From positions 1-64,000 of the forward strand of contig JAFEDS010000028.1 of NCBI GenBank assembly GCA_018241505.1: a stretch of 64,000 bases of DNA, in the 5' to 3' direction. The DNA comes from Pseudomonadota bacterium. Its GTDB lineage: Bacteria; Pseudomonadota; Gammaproteobacteria; Steroidobacterales; Steroidobacteraceae. Below are positions 18,714 through 26,734 of this stretch, in pieces. Position 1 is the first letter of the stretch, and every line of letters begins with the position of its first letter. Position numbers and translations under genes: made by a program. Under the pieces are notes generated by a model. That model was given only the letters and a program-made list of their open reading frames with translations. It was not told where the DNA came from and searched no databases.

Positions 18714-19820
18714 ATGCGCATTGTTCTGTTGGGGGCGCCCGGATCGGGCAAGGGAACGCAGTCTCAGCGTCTGGTGAAGGAGCACGGGATTCCGCAGATC
18801 TCCACCGGCGATCTGTTGCGCGCCGCCGTCGCCAAGGGCACGGCGTTGGGTGTTCGCGCCAAGGAGACGATGGATGCCGGCAGGCTCGTAGAGGACGAAA
18901 TTGTGCTCGGCATGATTCGCGAGCGGCTGGCCGAGCCGGATGTTGCGAATGGATTTATTCTCGATGGTTTTCCGCGCAACCTGCTGCAAGCCGACGCGCT
19001 CGATGCGTTGCTGACGGAGTTGGGTCAGCCGTTGGATGCTGTTGTGCAAATGGATGTCGAATACGACGAGCTCATGCGTCGCATTTCCGGGCGCCGCTCG
19101 TGCGCCGATTGCGGCGCCGTTTTCAACGTGTTGACCACGCCCGCGGATCGGATTGAACACGACAAGTGTCCGAAGACGGGCGAGCCGCACAAGTTGTTTC
19201 AGCGGCCGGATGACACTGAGGAAACGGTTGCGAAGCGCTTGAAGGTGTACGAAGAGAAAACCCGGCCGCTGATTGATTTCTATCGCGGGAAGGGGATTCT
19301 GCAGACCATCAACGCCGAAGGGGACGTTGAGGAAATCACCGGGCGCCTGGAGGAAGCGTTGCAGGCTGCCACGGCGCGGAAGCCCGCGGCCGCTGCGAAG
19401 CGCAAGGCGGCGCCCGCGAAGAAAAAGGCGGCCGCTGAGGCGCCGGCCGACGGAGCGGCGGCAAAGTCACTCTCGAAGAAAGCGCCGGCCAAAAAGCGGC
19501 CGGCGAAGTCGGCTGCGGGGAAGGCCCAGGGCGCCGCTACCAAGACCAACGCGAAAGACGCGGGCAAGAGAACCGCCGCTAAGGCTGGTGGTAAAGGGGT
19601 GGGCAAGGGCGCCGCCACCAAGGTCAGTGGTAAAGGGGCGGGCAAGAGCGCTGCTACCAAGATCAGTGGTAGAGGTACGGGCAAGGGCGCCGCCGCGAAG
19701 GGCGCGCGTCGCACGGCAGCGGTTGCGAAGGTGGGGCGTAAGGTGAAGAAGGGCCCGGCGCGTCGTACGACGGCGAAGAAAAAGTCGGCGGCGAAGAAGG
19801 CTGGGAAGCGGTCTCGCTAA
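18714..19820 (+). CDS. adk: Adenylate kinase with a long Lys/Ala-rich histone H1-like C-terminal tail
   Basis: Interconverts AMP + ATP and 2 ADP. Residues 1 to about 220 are a complete adenylate kinase: P-loop GAPGSGKGT (7-15), GFILDGFPRN (80-89), and a long-form LID with Cys130, Cys133, Cys152 and Thr155 at the zinc/hydrogen-bond positions. Residues 221-368 are a disordered-looking extension of Lys, Ala, Gly, Arg, Ser and Thr without acidic clusters, ending KKSAAKKAGKRSR. It holds three 13-residue repeats (292-330). The tail resembles bacterial histone H1-like proteins and should bind nucleic acid. The fusion has no stop or frame break at the junction. Ordinary adenylate kinases end near residue 215. 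Confidence 0.95.
   Translation: MRIVLLGAPGSGKGTQSQRLVKEHGIPQISTGDLLRAAVAKGTALGVRAKETMDAGRLVEDEIVLGMIRERLAEPDVANGFILDGFPRNLLQADALDALLTELGQPLDAVVQMDVEYDELMRRISGRRSCADCGAVFNVLTTPADRIEHDKCPKTGEPHKLFQRPDDTEETVAKRLKVYEEKTRPLIDFYRGKGILQTINAEGDVEEITGRLEEALQAATARKPAAAAKRKAAPAKKKAAAEAPADGAAAKSLSKKAPAKKRPAKSAAGKAQGAATKTNAKDAGKRTAAKAGGKGVGKGAATKVSGKGAGKSAATKISGRGTGKGAAAKGARRTAAVAKVGRKVKKGPARRTTAKKKSAAKKAGKRSR
19587..19703 (+). repeat. Three tandem 39-bp coding repeats in the adk tail
   Basis: Units at 19587-19625, 19626-19664 and 19665-19703 encode GGKGVGKGAATKV, SGKGAGKSAATKI and SGRGTGKGAAAKG. They are imperfect, in frame, and lie in the basic tail of the adenylate kinase. Confidence 0.8.
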
Positions 19821-19857
19821 CAGCGGACGAAGGCGCGGTGCAGGTCCGGGCGCGCGC

Positions 19858-19909
19858 GGGCTTGCGCAGCGGGGTGCGACGACGGGCTTGTGTAGCAGGG
19901 TGCGACGAT
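19858..19909. repeat. Two tandem 26-bp repeats between adk and the histidine kinase
   Basis: Copies at 19858-19883 and 19884-19909 both begin GGGCTTG and end GGGTGCGACGA plus one base. They differ at four positions, all C/T or G/A. The second reaches the stop codon of the minus-strand kinase gene. Confidence 0.75.
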
Positions 19910-20775
19910 CAGTCGCCCTGCAACTCCCGGACATTGACCTGCGAGTCATACATCTGCAGGTCAGCCGCGGCACTCTGCTGGGCAGTGGCGTGTTGGTCAG
20001 GCGAGCTTGCGCGCGGCGCTACGCGCGGCAACACCACGGTGAATGTTGACCCTCGGTTGGCTCCTTCGCTGGTGGCCGTGACCGTACCGCCGTGCAACTC
20101 AACCAACCGCTTGGCCAACGCGAGTCCCAACCCCAGGCCGGAGAATCGTTGCTCGGGAGACGTGTCGGCGCGCCAGAAGCGGTCGAACACAAACGGCAGC
20201 ATGTCACTGGCGATGCCGGTACCGGTGTCGGTAACTGAAATTTCGCAGTCCGGACCTTCGGATCGCAAGGTCACGAGGGCCAGCCCGCCGCGCGGCGTGA
20301 ACTTGATGGCATTGCTCACCAGGTGCCAGATGACCTGTTGCAGCCGGTGTGGATCGCCGAAAACCAGGCAGTCGGGCTTGGAGAATTCCTTGCGCAACTG
20401 CACGCCCTTGGCCTTGGCCATGGGCTGCAGAATATCCAGGGCGGCTTCCACAATCTCACAGATGTCGGTTTCTTCGGGATCGACGCGAATTTTGCCGCTG
20501 GTGACAGCGGCGAGATCCAGCAGGTCATCCACCAGATGGGCGAGATGGCGTGCATTGCGGGAAATGGTCTGACCGGCGGATTGAGTTTCCGTGGCATCGA
20601 GCCGGCCCAGCTCCATCAGCCGCGACCACCCCAGGATGGAATTGAGCGGCGGCCGCAGCTCGTGCCCCAGGGCCTCAATGAACTCGTCTTTCAGCCGGCC
20701 CGCGCGCTCGGCCTCGAGCCGCGCGGCGCGCTCGAACTCGAGCAGGGCACGCAGCTCATCGAGGGACTCGTTCAT
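19909..20775 (-). CDS. Soluble sensor histidine kinase
   Basis: A 288-residue kinase without membrane segments or a recognised sensor domain. A short N-terminal coiled coil (about 1-30) leads to the HisKA helix ALGHELRPPLNSILGW (phospho-His38). The HATPase domain follows, with N box HLVSNAIKFTPRGG, G1 DTGTGIASD, and G2 GLGLGLALAKRLVELHGG. The last ~35 residues are Ala/Gln-rich. It may act with a separate sensor. It lies 56 bases downstream of rnd on the same strand, so co-transcription is possible. No response regulator is adjacent. Confidence 0.88.
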   Translation of the reverse strand: MNESLDELRALLEFERAARLEAERAGRLKDEFIEALGHELRPPLNSILGWSRLMELGRLDATETQSAGQTISRNARHLAHLVDDLLDLAAVTSGKIRVDPEETDICEIVEAALDILQPMAKAKGVQLRKEFSKPDCLVFGDPHRLQQVIWHLVSNAIKFTPRGGLALVTLRSEGPDCEISVTDTGTGIASDMLPFVFDRFWRADTSPEQRFSGLGLGLALAKRLVELHGGTVTATSEGANRGSTFTVVLPRVAPRASSPDQHATAQQSAAADLQMYDSQVNVRELQGD

Positions 20776-20831
20776 GTGAGAACAGCACCAGTCACTAGTC
20801 TATTTTCCGACGCACTCTACCATTCATTGGT

Positions 20832-21950
20832 TCAAAGCGCGGCCAGCATGCGATTGCCTACAATCTCGCGCCGCCAGCCGTGCAGCACTCCAACGTCGCG
20901 GCGTCCCTCCACCAGCAGCTCGAGGTCGCGCCGGGTGGCCAACACTTCCGGGCTCAAGCCGAGCTCGGCCGCCAGCGCCTGATTGAGTGCGCCGAGCTTT
21001 TTGACCAGCGCCGTCTTGGCAGGGTCGGGGCGGGAGCGCACATTGATCGGCGGGGGCGGCTCGGGAACTGCTGCTGCGCGTATACACTCGAGGATATCGG
21101 CGCCGCAGTGCTTCAGCACACCCGCGGGAAACTCCGGAATGGCTGCAATCGCCTCCAGCGAGCGCGGCACCTGCATGACAATATCGCGAAGCGCTGCATC
21201 ATCGAGAATCCAGCCTCGCGGTCTGTTGCGTTCAATCGCGCGCCGCTCACGCCATGCAGCAAGTAGTTGCGCGAGGCGCTCACGCGCGGGATCGAGCGAC
21301 CGCAAGCCCTTGATGCGAAGCCAGGCCTCGTCGGGGTCGGTGGTGATATTGCGCGTGTCCTCGAGGTCATGCAGCTCTTCGGCGAGCCATGTGAGGCGTC
21401 CGCTACGCTCGAGCTGTTCCTCCAGATGTGCCTTCAACGGCAACAGATAGCGAACGTCATCCAGCGCATATTCAATCTGCTCAGGCGACAGCGGCCGGCG
21501 CGACCAATCGGTACGTGTGTGTGATTTCGGAAGCTCTTTGCCAAGCAGGCGCCGTACGAGCTCGCCATACCCGATCTGCGCAGGCAGGCCTGTCAGGGCG
21601 GCGGCAATCTGTGTATCGAATACCGGGCGCACCAGCCCCGCGATGGGAAACAGTACTTCGACATCCTGTCGCGACGCATGCATGACCTTCGTGATCGATG
21701 GCGCCGTCAGCATTGCCGCGAGGGATGAGAGATCAGTAAGCGCCAGCGGATCAACGCACCAGGCGTCGCTATGTGACGACAGTTGCACCAGGCACAGCTC
21801 CGCTCGATAGGTTCGCTCCCGCAGAAACTCCGTATCGAGCCCCACGAGATCGCACGTTTGCAGCTCGGCGGCGAGCCCCGTGAGGGCAGAGGATGTCGTG
21901 ACTATGGTTTGCAACGGTCGAAGGTCACATGGCTCATGGGGGCTGTACAA
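20832..21950 (-). CDS. rnd: Ribonuclease D
   Basis: 3'-5' exoribonuclease acting in tRNA 3' maturation and stable RNA processing. The 372 residues start with a DEDD exonuclease domain (DLVGLDTEFLRERTY with Asp39 and Glu41; VMHASRQDVEVL; the third motif around YALDDVRYLLPL). An HRDC-type domain follows (about 210-290, with RERLAQLLAAWRERRAIERNRPR split across its helices). Length and motif order are normal for the family. Confidence 0.93.
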   Translation of the reverse strand: MYSPHEPCDLRPLQTIVTTSSALTGLAAELQTCDLVGLDTEFLRERTYRAELCLVQLSSHSDAWCVDPLALTDLSSLAAMLTAPSITKVMHASRQDVEVLFPIAGLVRPVFDTQIAAALTGLPAQIGYGELVRRLLGKELPKSHTRTDWSRRPLSPEQIEYALDDVRYLLPLKAHLEEQLERSGRLTWLAEELHDLEDTRNITTDPDEAWLRIKGLRSLDPARERLAQLLAAWRERRAIERNRPRGWILDDAALRDIVMQVPRSLEAIAAIPEFPAGVLKHCGADILECIRAAAVPEPPPPINVRSRPDPAKTALVKKLGALNQALAAELGLSPEVLATRRDLELLVEGRRDVGVLHGWRREIVGNRMLAAL

Positions 21951-22025
21951 TCGGCAAGATGCACATTATGCGAGTCGGACGCCGGTATACAAAGTAATGA
22001 ACGTATGTAGAAGGGTGAGCCGGCG

Positions 22026-22547
22026 ATGACTGAGCTTCTACGGCTTTTTACCCAGATCGCCCTGTCACGCAAAGGTCCCCAGGACCTGCCGGCCTCAGCC
22101 ATTCTGCTCGCGCTGACGATTTGCGGTTATTTCGCCGTCCATCTGGTTGTCGGTACAGTGCTGCCGCCGATGCCCGGGCCGTGGATCAATCATCTGATCC
22201 TGGACATCGTGTTTACGTTCTGCTGGTACGCGCTTCTGCTGTACGTGGCGAAAAAGCCCGAACGCTTCCTCCAGACGGCGACCGCGGTGTATGGCTATCA
22301 GGCCGTACTGTCACCCCTGTTGGTTGCTGCATTGTGGTTGCAGCGGCGATTCGAGCAGGATTCCCTGTGGCAGTTCCCGGTGACCCTGGTCAGCCTGGCT
22401 CTGCTCATCTGGATCATTGCGGCCAACAGCCACATTGTGAAGGCAGCCCTCGAATGGTCCATGGCGCCGAGTGTTGCCCTCGTCATACTGCAGACGCTGG
22501 CGGGCGACCTCCTGGTGCTCACCCTGTTTCACTCATCAACTTCGTAG
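22026..22547 (+). CDS. Hypothetical inner membrane protein (about four helices)
   Basis: Function not recognised. The 173-residue protein is largely hydrophobic, with likely membrane segments near residues 24-46, 55-74, 89-105 and 116-134, and a weaker one at the C-terminus. An AAGGGTGAG ribosome site precedes the ATG. It ends 11 bases before mpl, so it probably shares a transcript with that cell-wall recycling gene. Confidence 0.75.
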   Translation: MTELLRLFTQIALSRKGPQDLPASAILLALTICGYFAVHLVVGTVLPPMPGPWINHLILDIVFTFCWYALLLYVAKKPERFLQTATAVYGYQAVLSPLLVAALWLQRRFEQDSLWQFPVTLVSLALLIWIIAANSHIVKAALEWSMAPSVALVILQTLAGDLLVLTLFHSSTS

Positions 22548-22558
22548 CGATTAGAACG

Positions 22559-23944
22559 ATGCACGTCCACATACTCGGAATCTGCGGCACTTTCATGGGC
22601 GGCATTGCCGCCATCGCCCGCGCAGCCGGTCATCGGGTGACCGGCTCCGACAAGAACGTCTATCCCCCGATGAGCACTCAGCTCGAGGCAATGGGCATCA
22701 ACATCGTGCAGGGCTTCGAAGCCGCGCAACTGGATCCGGCTCCCGATGTTGTAGTCGTCGGCAACGTCATGACCCGCGGCCAGCCGGTCATTGAAGCGTT
22801 ACTCGAGCTGGGTATTCCCTATGCTTCGGGTCCCGAGTGGCTGTCACGCGAGGTCCTGAAGGATCGTTGGGTGTTGGCGGTGGCAGGTACGCACGGCAAG
22901 ACCACCACCACCTCCCTCCTGACCTGGATCCTGGAAAAGTCGGGGCTCGCCCCGGGCTTTCTGATCGGCGGCGTGCCTTCCAACTTCGATACCAGCGCGC
23001 GCCTCGGTAACGAGCCGTTTTTTGTGATCGAGGCGGACGAATACGACACCGCCTTCTTCGACAAGCGCGCGAAGTTTGTGCACTACCGGCCGCGCACGGC
23101 GATTCTCAACAACCTGGAATATGACCACGCCGATATCTATCCGGATGTCGAATCGATCGAGCGCCAGTTTCATCACCTCGTCCGAATAGTGCCCGGCAGT
23201 GGCCGCATCGTCTGGAACGCCTCCGACGCGCGGCTCGAAAAGACACTCGAGATGGGATGCTGGACACCGTGCGAGGGCTTCTCGCGTTCCGCGGTACCGG
23301 ATGCGCTGTGGACGGCGCGACCAACAGGGAACACGGACGATTACTCGCAGTTTGAGGTGCTGGAAGGCGGAAAACCGCGCGGCACCGTTCACTGGGACAT
23401 GATCGGCGCGCACAACATGGAGAATGCGCTCGCGGCTATTGCGGCGGCCCGGCATGCCGGCGTGACCGTAGAGCACGCCATCGAGGCCCTGGAATCATTC
23501 AAGGGTATCGCACGGCGCATGCAGCTCCGTGGCGAGGTCAATGGGATTCGCGTGTACGATGATTTCGCGCACCATCCGACAGCGATAGCCACGACAGTCG
23601 ATGGATTGCGGCGGCGAGTGGGCAATGCTCGTATCATCGCGGTCCTCGAACCGCGGTCGAACACCATGAAAATGGGCGTGCATCAGAAGACACTCGGGCC
23701 GTCGCTGCTGGGCGCGGACGATGTCTGGCTGTTCACGCCGCCTGATCTGGGTTGGGACGCGAGCCCGATCGTCGCCTCGCTCGGCCAGAAGGGGCACTCG
23801 GGCCGTGACATTCCCTCGCTCGCCGCGGACCTGGCGAAAGCCGCCCGGCCGGGCGATCACATCCTGATCATGAGCAATGGGGGCTTCGGTGGCCTGCACG
23901 GCAAAGTGCTGGCCGAGTTGGAGAAAAAACGCGCCAGCCAATGA
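22559..23944 (+). CDS. mpl: UDP-N-acetylmuramate:L-alanyl-gamma-D-glutamyl-meso-diaminopimelate ligase
   Basis: Attaches recycled murein tripeptide to UDP-MurNAc in the cytoplasm. Starting at ATG 22559 it is 461 residues, the normal length. Features are the N-terminal Rossmann-type HILGICGTFMGGIAAIA, the ATP-binding AGTHGKTTTTS (about 109-119), the catalytic region EADEYDTAFFDKRAKFVHY, and the C-terminal domain with VYDDFAHHPTAI. The frame is open further upstream, but that part is antisense-like and outside the family. It overlaps the next gene by ATGA. Confidence 0.96.
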   Translation: MHVHILGICGTFMGGIAAIARAAGHRVTGSDKNVYPPMSTQLEAMGINIVQGFEAAQLDPAPDVVVVGNVMTRGQPVIEALLELGIPYASGPEWLSREVLKDRWVLAVAGTHGKTTTTSLLTWILEKSGLAPGFLIGGVPSNFDTSARLGNEPFFVIEADEYDTAFFDKRAKFVHYRPRTAILNNLEYDHADIYPDVESIERQFHHLVRIVPGSGRIVWNASDARLEKTLEMGCWTPCEGFSRSAVPDALWTARPTGNTDDYSQFEVLEGGKPRGTVHWDMIGAHNMENALAAIAAARHAGVTVEHAIEALESFKGIARRMQLRGEVNGIRVYDDFAHHPTAIATTVDGLRRRVGNARIIAVLEPRSNTMKMGVHQKTLGPSLLGADDVWLFTPPDLGWDASPIVASLGQKGHSGRDIPSLAADLAKAARPGDHILIMSNGGFGGLHGKVLAELEKKRASQ

Positions 23945-24519
23945 TTCCGCTTTTCCCACTCAACACGGTGTTGTTTCCACACGGTCCGCTGCCGCTGCGG
24001 ATCTTCGAGACGCGGTACGTGGATATGGTCCGCTATTGCATGCGAGAGCAATCGCCGTTTGGAGTCGTGTTGATCCGGGCCGGTTCCGAGGTGGGAAGTG
24101 CTGCCGTGGGAGAGACCAGTGTGGTGGGTACAACGGCGCGCATTCTGGATTTCAACGGGCTGCCGGACGGCTTGCTGGGCATAACCTGCCAGGGCGAGCG
24201 TAAGTTTTCGGTAACAAAGCACTGGCAACAGGAAGACGGTCTTCATTGCGCCGAGGTGCTGTTCGCCGAGCCTGAAGAAGCGGTCGACGTACCCTTCGAG
24301 TATGAACATCTGAGCGAGTTGCTGCGCAAGGTGTTGCCGGAGCTGGGTGAGTTGTATGCGCATGTGCCGAAATACTTTTCGAACGCGTCCTGGGTGGGTT
24401 GCCGCCTGGCCGAGATCCTGCCGATCGCATTGTCGGAGAAACAATTGTGTCTGGAGCTCGACGACCCCATTGCCCGCCTGGCACGCCTGAGTCCCCTGAT
24501 TCGCAAGGCGGAGGATTGA
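23941..24519 (+). CDS. LON substrate-binding domain protein (no protease domain)
   Basis: A 192-residue protein made only of the N-terminal domain of Lon: it opens IPLFPLNTVLFPHGPLPLRI, with FETRYVDMVRYCM next. No AAA+ or Ser-Lys protease part follows. Such stand-alone LON-domain proteins are common and their function is largely unknown; a substrate-recognition role is inferred. Start and stop both overlap neighbours (ATGA with mpl, TTGA with the next gene), so translation is coupled. Confidence 0.87.
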   Translation: MIPLFPLNTVLFPHGPLPLRIFETRYVDMVRYCMREQSPFGVVLIRAGSEVGSAAVGETSVVGTTARILDFNGLPDGLLGITCQGERKFSVTKHWQQEDGLHCAEVLFAEPEEAVDVPFEYEHLSELLRKVLPELGELYAHVPKYFSNASWVGCRLAEILPIALSEKQLCLELDDPIARLARLSPLIRKAED

Positions 24520-25766
24520 GTCCAGTCGCACGGCGCGATTTTCTGCGGCTGACGGCCGGGTCGCTGGCGATTTCCAGCGCGCTGGCAACATCGATGGCGG
24601 CGCGCGCGGCGACGCTGGCAGCGCCTGCGGAAACCACAAGCGTACAGGCGAAGACCACAAGCGCATACGCGGAAACCACAAGCGCACAGGCGGAGACCAC
24701 GCCCACGCAGGCGGTGACCGCGGCGACACGATCCGATGAAAGAGGCCACTGGCCCGACGCCATTATCGTGAACGCACTCGGCGGCCTGGAGGATCCCAAC
24801 CCCACGCCATCTGACGAGCGCGCCGTTCGTGATGCACTGGCCTCGGGACTCACCGCCGTCAATGTCACGTTAGGTCATGTTTTCGGCGCGGGTGAGCCGT
24901 TTGAGATCACAGTGCGCGATATAGCGAAGACCGACTCTCAGATTCGCGCCAATCCCAACAACCTGCTGAAGGTCTATACCGCCGCTGACATCCTGCGAGC
25001 CAAGGCCGAGCACAAAGTAGGTCTCATCTACGGCTTTCAGAACGCCGCGATGCTGGGCAACGATGCTTCGCGCGTGGAGATTTTCGCGAGGCTCGGCGTC
25101 AGGGTCGTGCAGCTCACCTACAACGGGCCCAATGCTCTCGGCGATGGCTCGATGGTGGCCGAGAATCGGGGACTCAGCCCGTTCGGGCATGAAGTGGTGG
25201 AGCGATTGAATGCGAACCAGGTCATGGTCGATCTCTCGCACAGCGGCCAGCGCATCTGCCTGGATGCCGCGCGCGCCTCGAGACAACCGATCTCAATCAA
25301 TCACACGGGCTGCCGGGCCCTCGTGGATGTGCCGCGAAACAAGACGGACGAGGAATTGCGCCTGGTAGCAGCGAAGGGCGGCTTCGTCGGCATCTATTTC
25401 ATGCCGTTCCTGAGCAAAACGAGTCACCCGACAGCGGACGATGTGGTCGCGCATATCGAGCATGCAGTCAATGTCTGTGGCGAGGATGCCGTTGGAATCG
25501 GCACTGATGGCTCGGTCACCGCCATCGACGATCTGACGGCGTACAGGGCCGTCATCGCGCAGGAGAATGCGGATCGGCGCAAGGCCGGAATCAGCGCTCC
25601 CGGAGAAGGGCCTGACATCGTGCCGTTCGTAGTCAATCTGCGCGGCGTCAACCAGTTCTACGAGCTGGCGGACCGGCTCCAGCAGAAGGGCGTTTCCACC
25701 GGGCGGGTTGAAAAGATTCTCGGCCGCAATTTCGTGCGCTACGCACGAGATGTCTGGGGCGCGTAG
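24516..25766 (+). CDS. Tat-exported M19 (renal dipeptidase-like) family protein
   Basis: Resembles membrane/renal dipeptidases, which cleave dipeptides in the periplasm. From a TTG at 24516 (overlapping the previous stop) it is 416 residues. It has a Tat signal (VARRDFLRLTAGSLAISSA), a linker of 7-residue TTSAQAE-like repeats, then the M19 barrel. His in DLSHSG and INHTG and Asp in GIGTDGS are present. The N-terminal HxD appears as VNAL, and the bridging Glu as Gln in YGFQNA, so the normal two-metal site looks incomplete. It may be inactive or have another activity. GGAGGA sits right next to the TTG, an awkward spacing, so the start is uncertain. Confidence 0.8.
   Translation: MSPVARRDFLRLTAGSLAISSALATSMAARAATLAAPAETTSVQAKTTSAYAETTSAQAETTPTQAVTAATRSDERGHWPDAIIVNALGGLEDPNPTPSDERAVRDALASGLTAVNVTLGHVFGAGEPFEITVRDIAKTDSQIRANPNNLLKVYTAADILRAKAEHKVGLIYGFQNAAMLGNDASRVEIFARLGVRVVQLTYNGPNALGDGSMVAENRGLSPFGHEVVERLNANQVMVDLSHSGQRICLDAARASRQPISINHTGCRALVDVPRNKTDEELRLVAAKGGFVGIYFMPFLSKTSHPTADDVVAHIEHAVNVCGEDAVGIGTDGSVTAIDDLTAYRAVIAQENADRRKAGISAPGEGPDIVPFVVNLRGVNQFYELADRLQQKGVSTGRVEKILGRNFVRYARDVWGA
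24631..24714 (+). repeat. Four tandem 21-bp coding repeats
   Basis: Units at 24631-24651, 24652-24672, 24673-24693 and 24694-24714 share the start ACCACAAGCG (the last is diverged). They encode TTSVQAK, TTSAYAE, TTSAQAE and TTPTQAV. They form the spacer between the Tat signal and the enzyme domain. Confidence 0.85.
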
Positions 25767-26620
25767 TACCGCACCAGGAAGATGCCCAGCAGCACGGTCC
25801 AGCCGAACACCAACCAGCCGACGAAGCCGTCGAACTGACTCAACAGGAAGCTCAGGGGCTGGTCACGGACCGGCTTCGTGAGGTCGCGGGTGAACAGCAT
25901 CACCCAGACCCAACCCGCGTGGAGTCCTACGCAGGCCGCGATGTTGCCGGTCCTCGCGCGAATCATAACGAGCACCATTCCGACGGCAAACAGACAAAAG
26001 TACGCATCTGCCATGACCAGCGGCTCCGCGAACCGGTGGAGCATGCCGGCGAGCAGATCGAGGCCGCTGCGAGCGGTCGGGTGGGCGTCTACATCGTGGT
26101 AGCTGTCCAGGAAGTGCACCGCCGCGTACACGAGGGAAGTCAGGACGACGGCCTTTTTCGTACCCGATTCGCGTTCGATGGCCGAGAACATCACGCCCCG
26201 CAGCATGGTTTCCTCTATGAAGGCCACCGCGAGGCCGCTCGCGAGGCGACTGAAGACGATTTTCACCAGCTTGCCACCCGTGACGGTCGACGCCTGCGAC
26301 CAGTCCAGCAGCCCCAGTGCCGACATGATTCCGACGATGGCCATCATGCCAACCACGCCAAATACGAGCGCTTTCAACATTTCACGGACGAACAGCGGGC
26401 GCGGGAGGGCGTAGCCGAGGCTTCTCTTGTCGGCCATGCCGACGCGGCGAGCCACCAGGGTGAAGCTGATGGCGAGGGCCAGCATTCCTATGCGATCGCC
26501 TATGCGATGGAACGGGAAATCGAAGTACGGATGCAGGAGTAGCCATGCCGGGTACGTGAAGATGGCGATGGAAGCCAGCGCAGCCAGCATCAGGCCGAAG
26601 AACAGGGTGAACGCGCGCAT
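25739..26620 (-). CDS. CPBP family intramembrane metalloprotease
   Basis: A 293-residue polytopic membrane protein with the CPBP (Abi) motifs: EETMLRG with Glu136, Glu137 and Arg141, then His169 in AAVHF, and His234 in GLHAGW. These residues form the zinc site in Rce1-like proteases. The substrate is unknown; bacterial members include bacteriocin-immunity and membrane-protein processing functions. Its 3' end overlaps the convergent dipeptidase-like gene by 28 bases. Confidence 0.85.
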   Translation of the reverse strand: MRAFTLFFGLMLAALASIAIFTYPAWLLLHPYFDFPFHRIGDRIGMLALAISFTLVARRVGMADKRSLGYALPRPLFVREMLKALVFGVVGMMAIVGIMSALGLLDWSQASTVTGGKLVKIVFSRLASGLAVAFIEETMLRGVMFSAIERESGTKKAVVLTSLVYAAVHFLDSYHDVDAHPTARSGLDLLAGMLHRFAEPLVMADAYFCLFAVGMVLVMIRARTGNIAACVGLHAGWVWVMLFTRDLTKPVRDQPLSFLLSQFDGFVGWLVFGWTVLLGIFLVRYYAPQTSRA

Positions 26621-26734
26621 CAGCCGTCCCTCAGGCTCGAATATGGCCCCAAATACAGAGGCAGTTGGGCTATCGCAGGCGCTTGTCGACTACTGACAAT
26701 GGCGTTGTGGGCAATAACCATGGAAGGTTGAGTC

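Noticed and set aside
22121-22558. Upstream extension of the mpl frame
   Set aside because: It overlaps another credible gene in a different frame and the sequence before MHVHILGICG is not Mpl-like.
24631-24714. CRISPR-like array
   Set aside because: The repeats are contiguous 21-bp coding units without spacers.
25739-26620. Phage abortive-infection (Abi) system
   Set aside because: CPBP proteins were once called Abi, but neighbours are housekeeping genes and there is no defence context.
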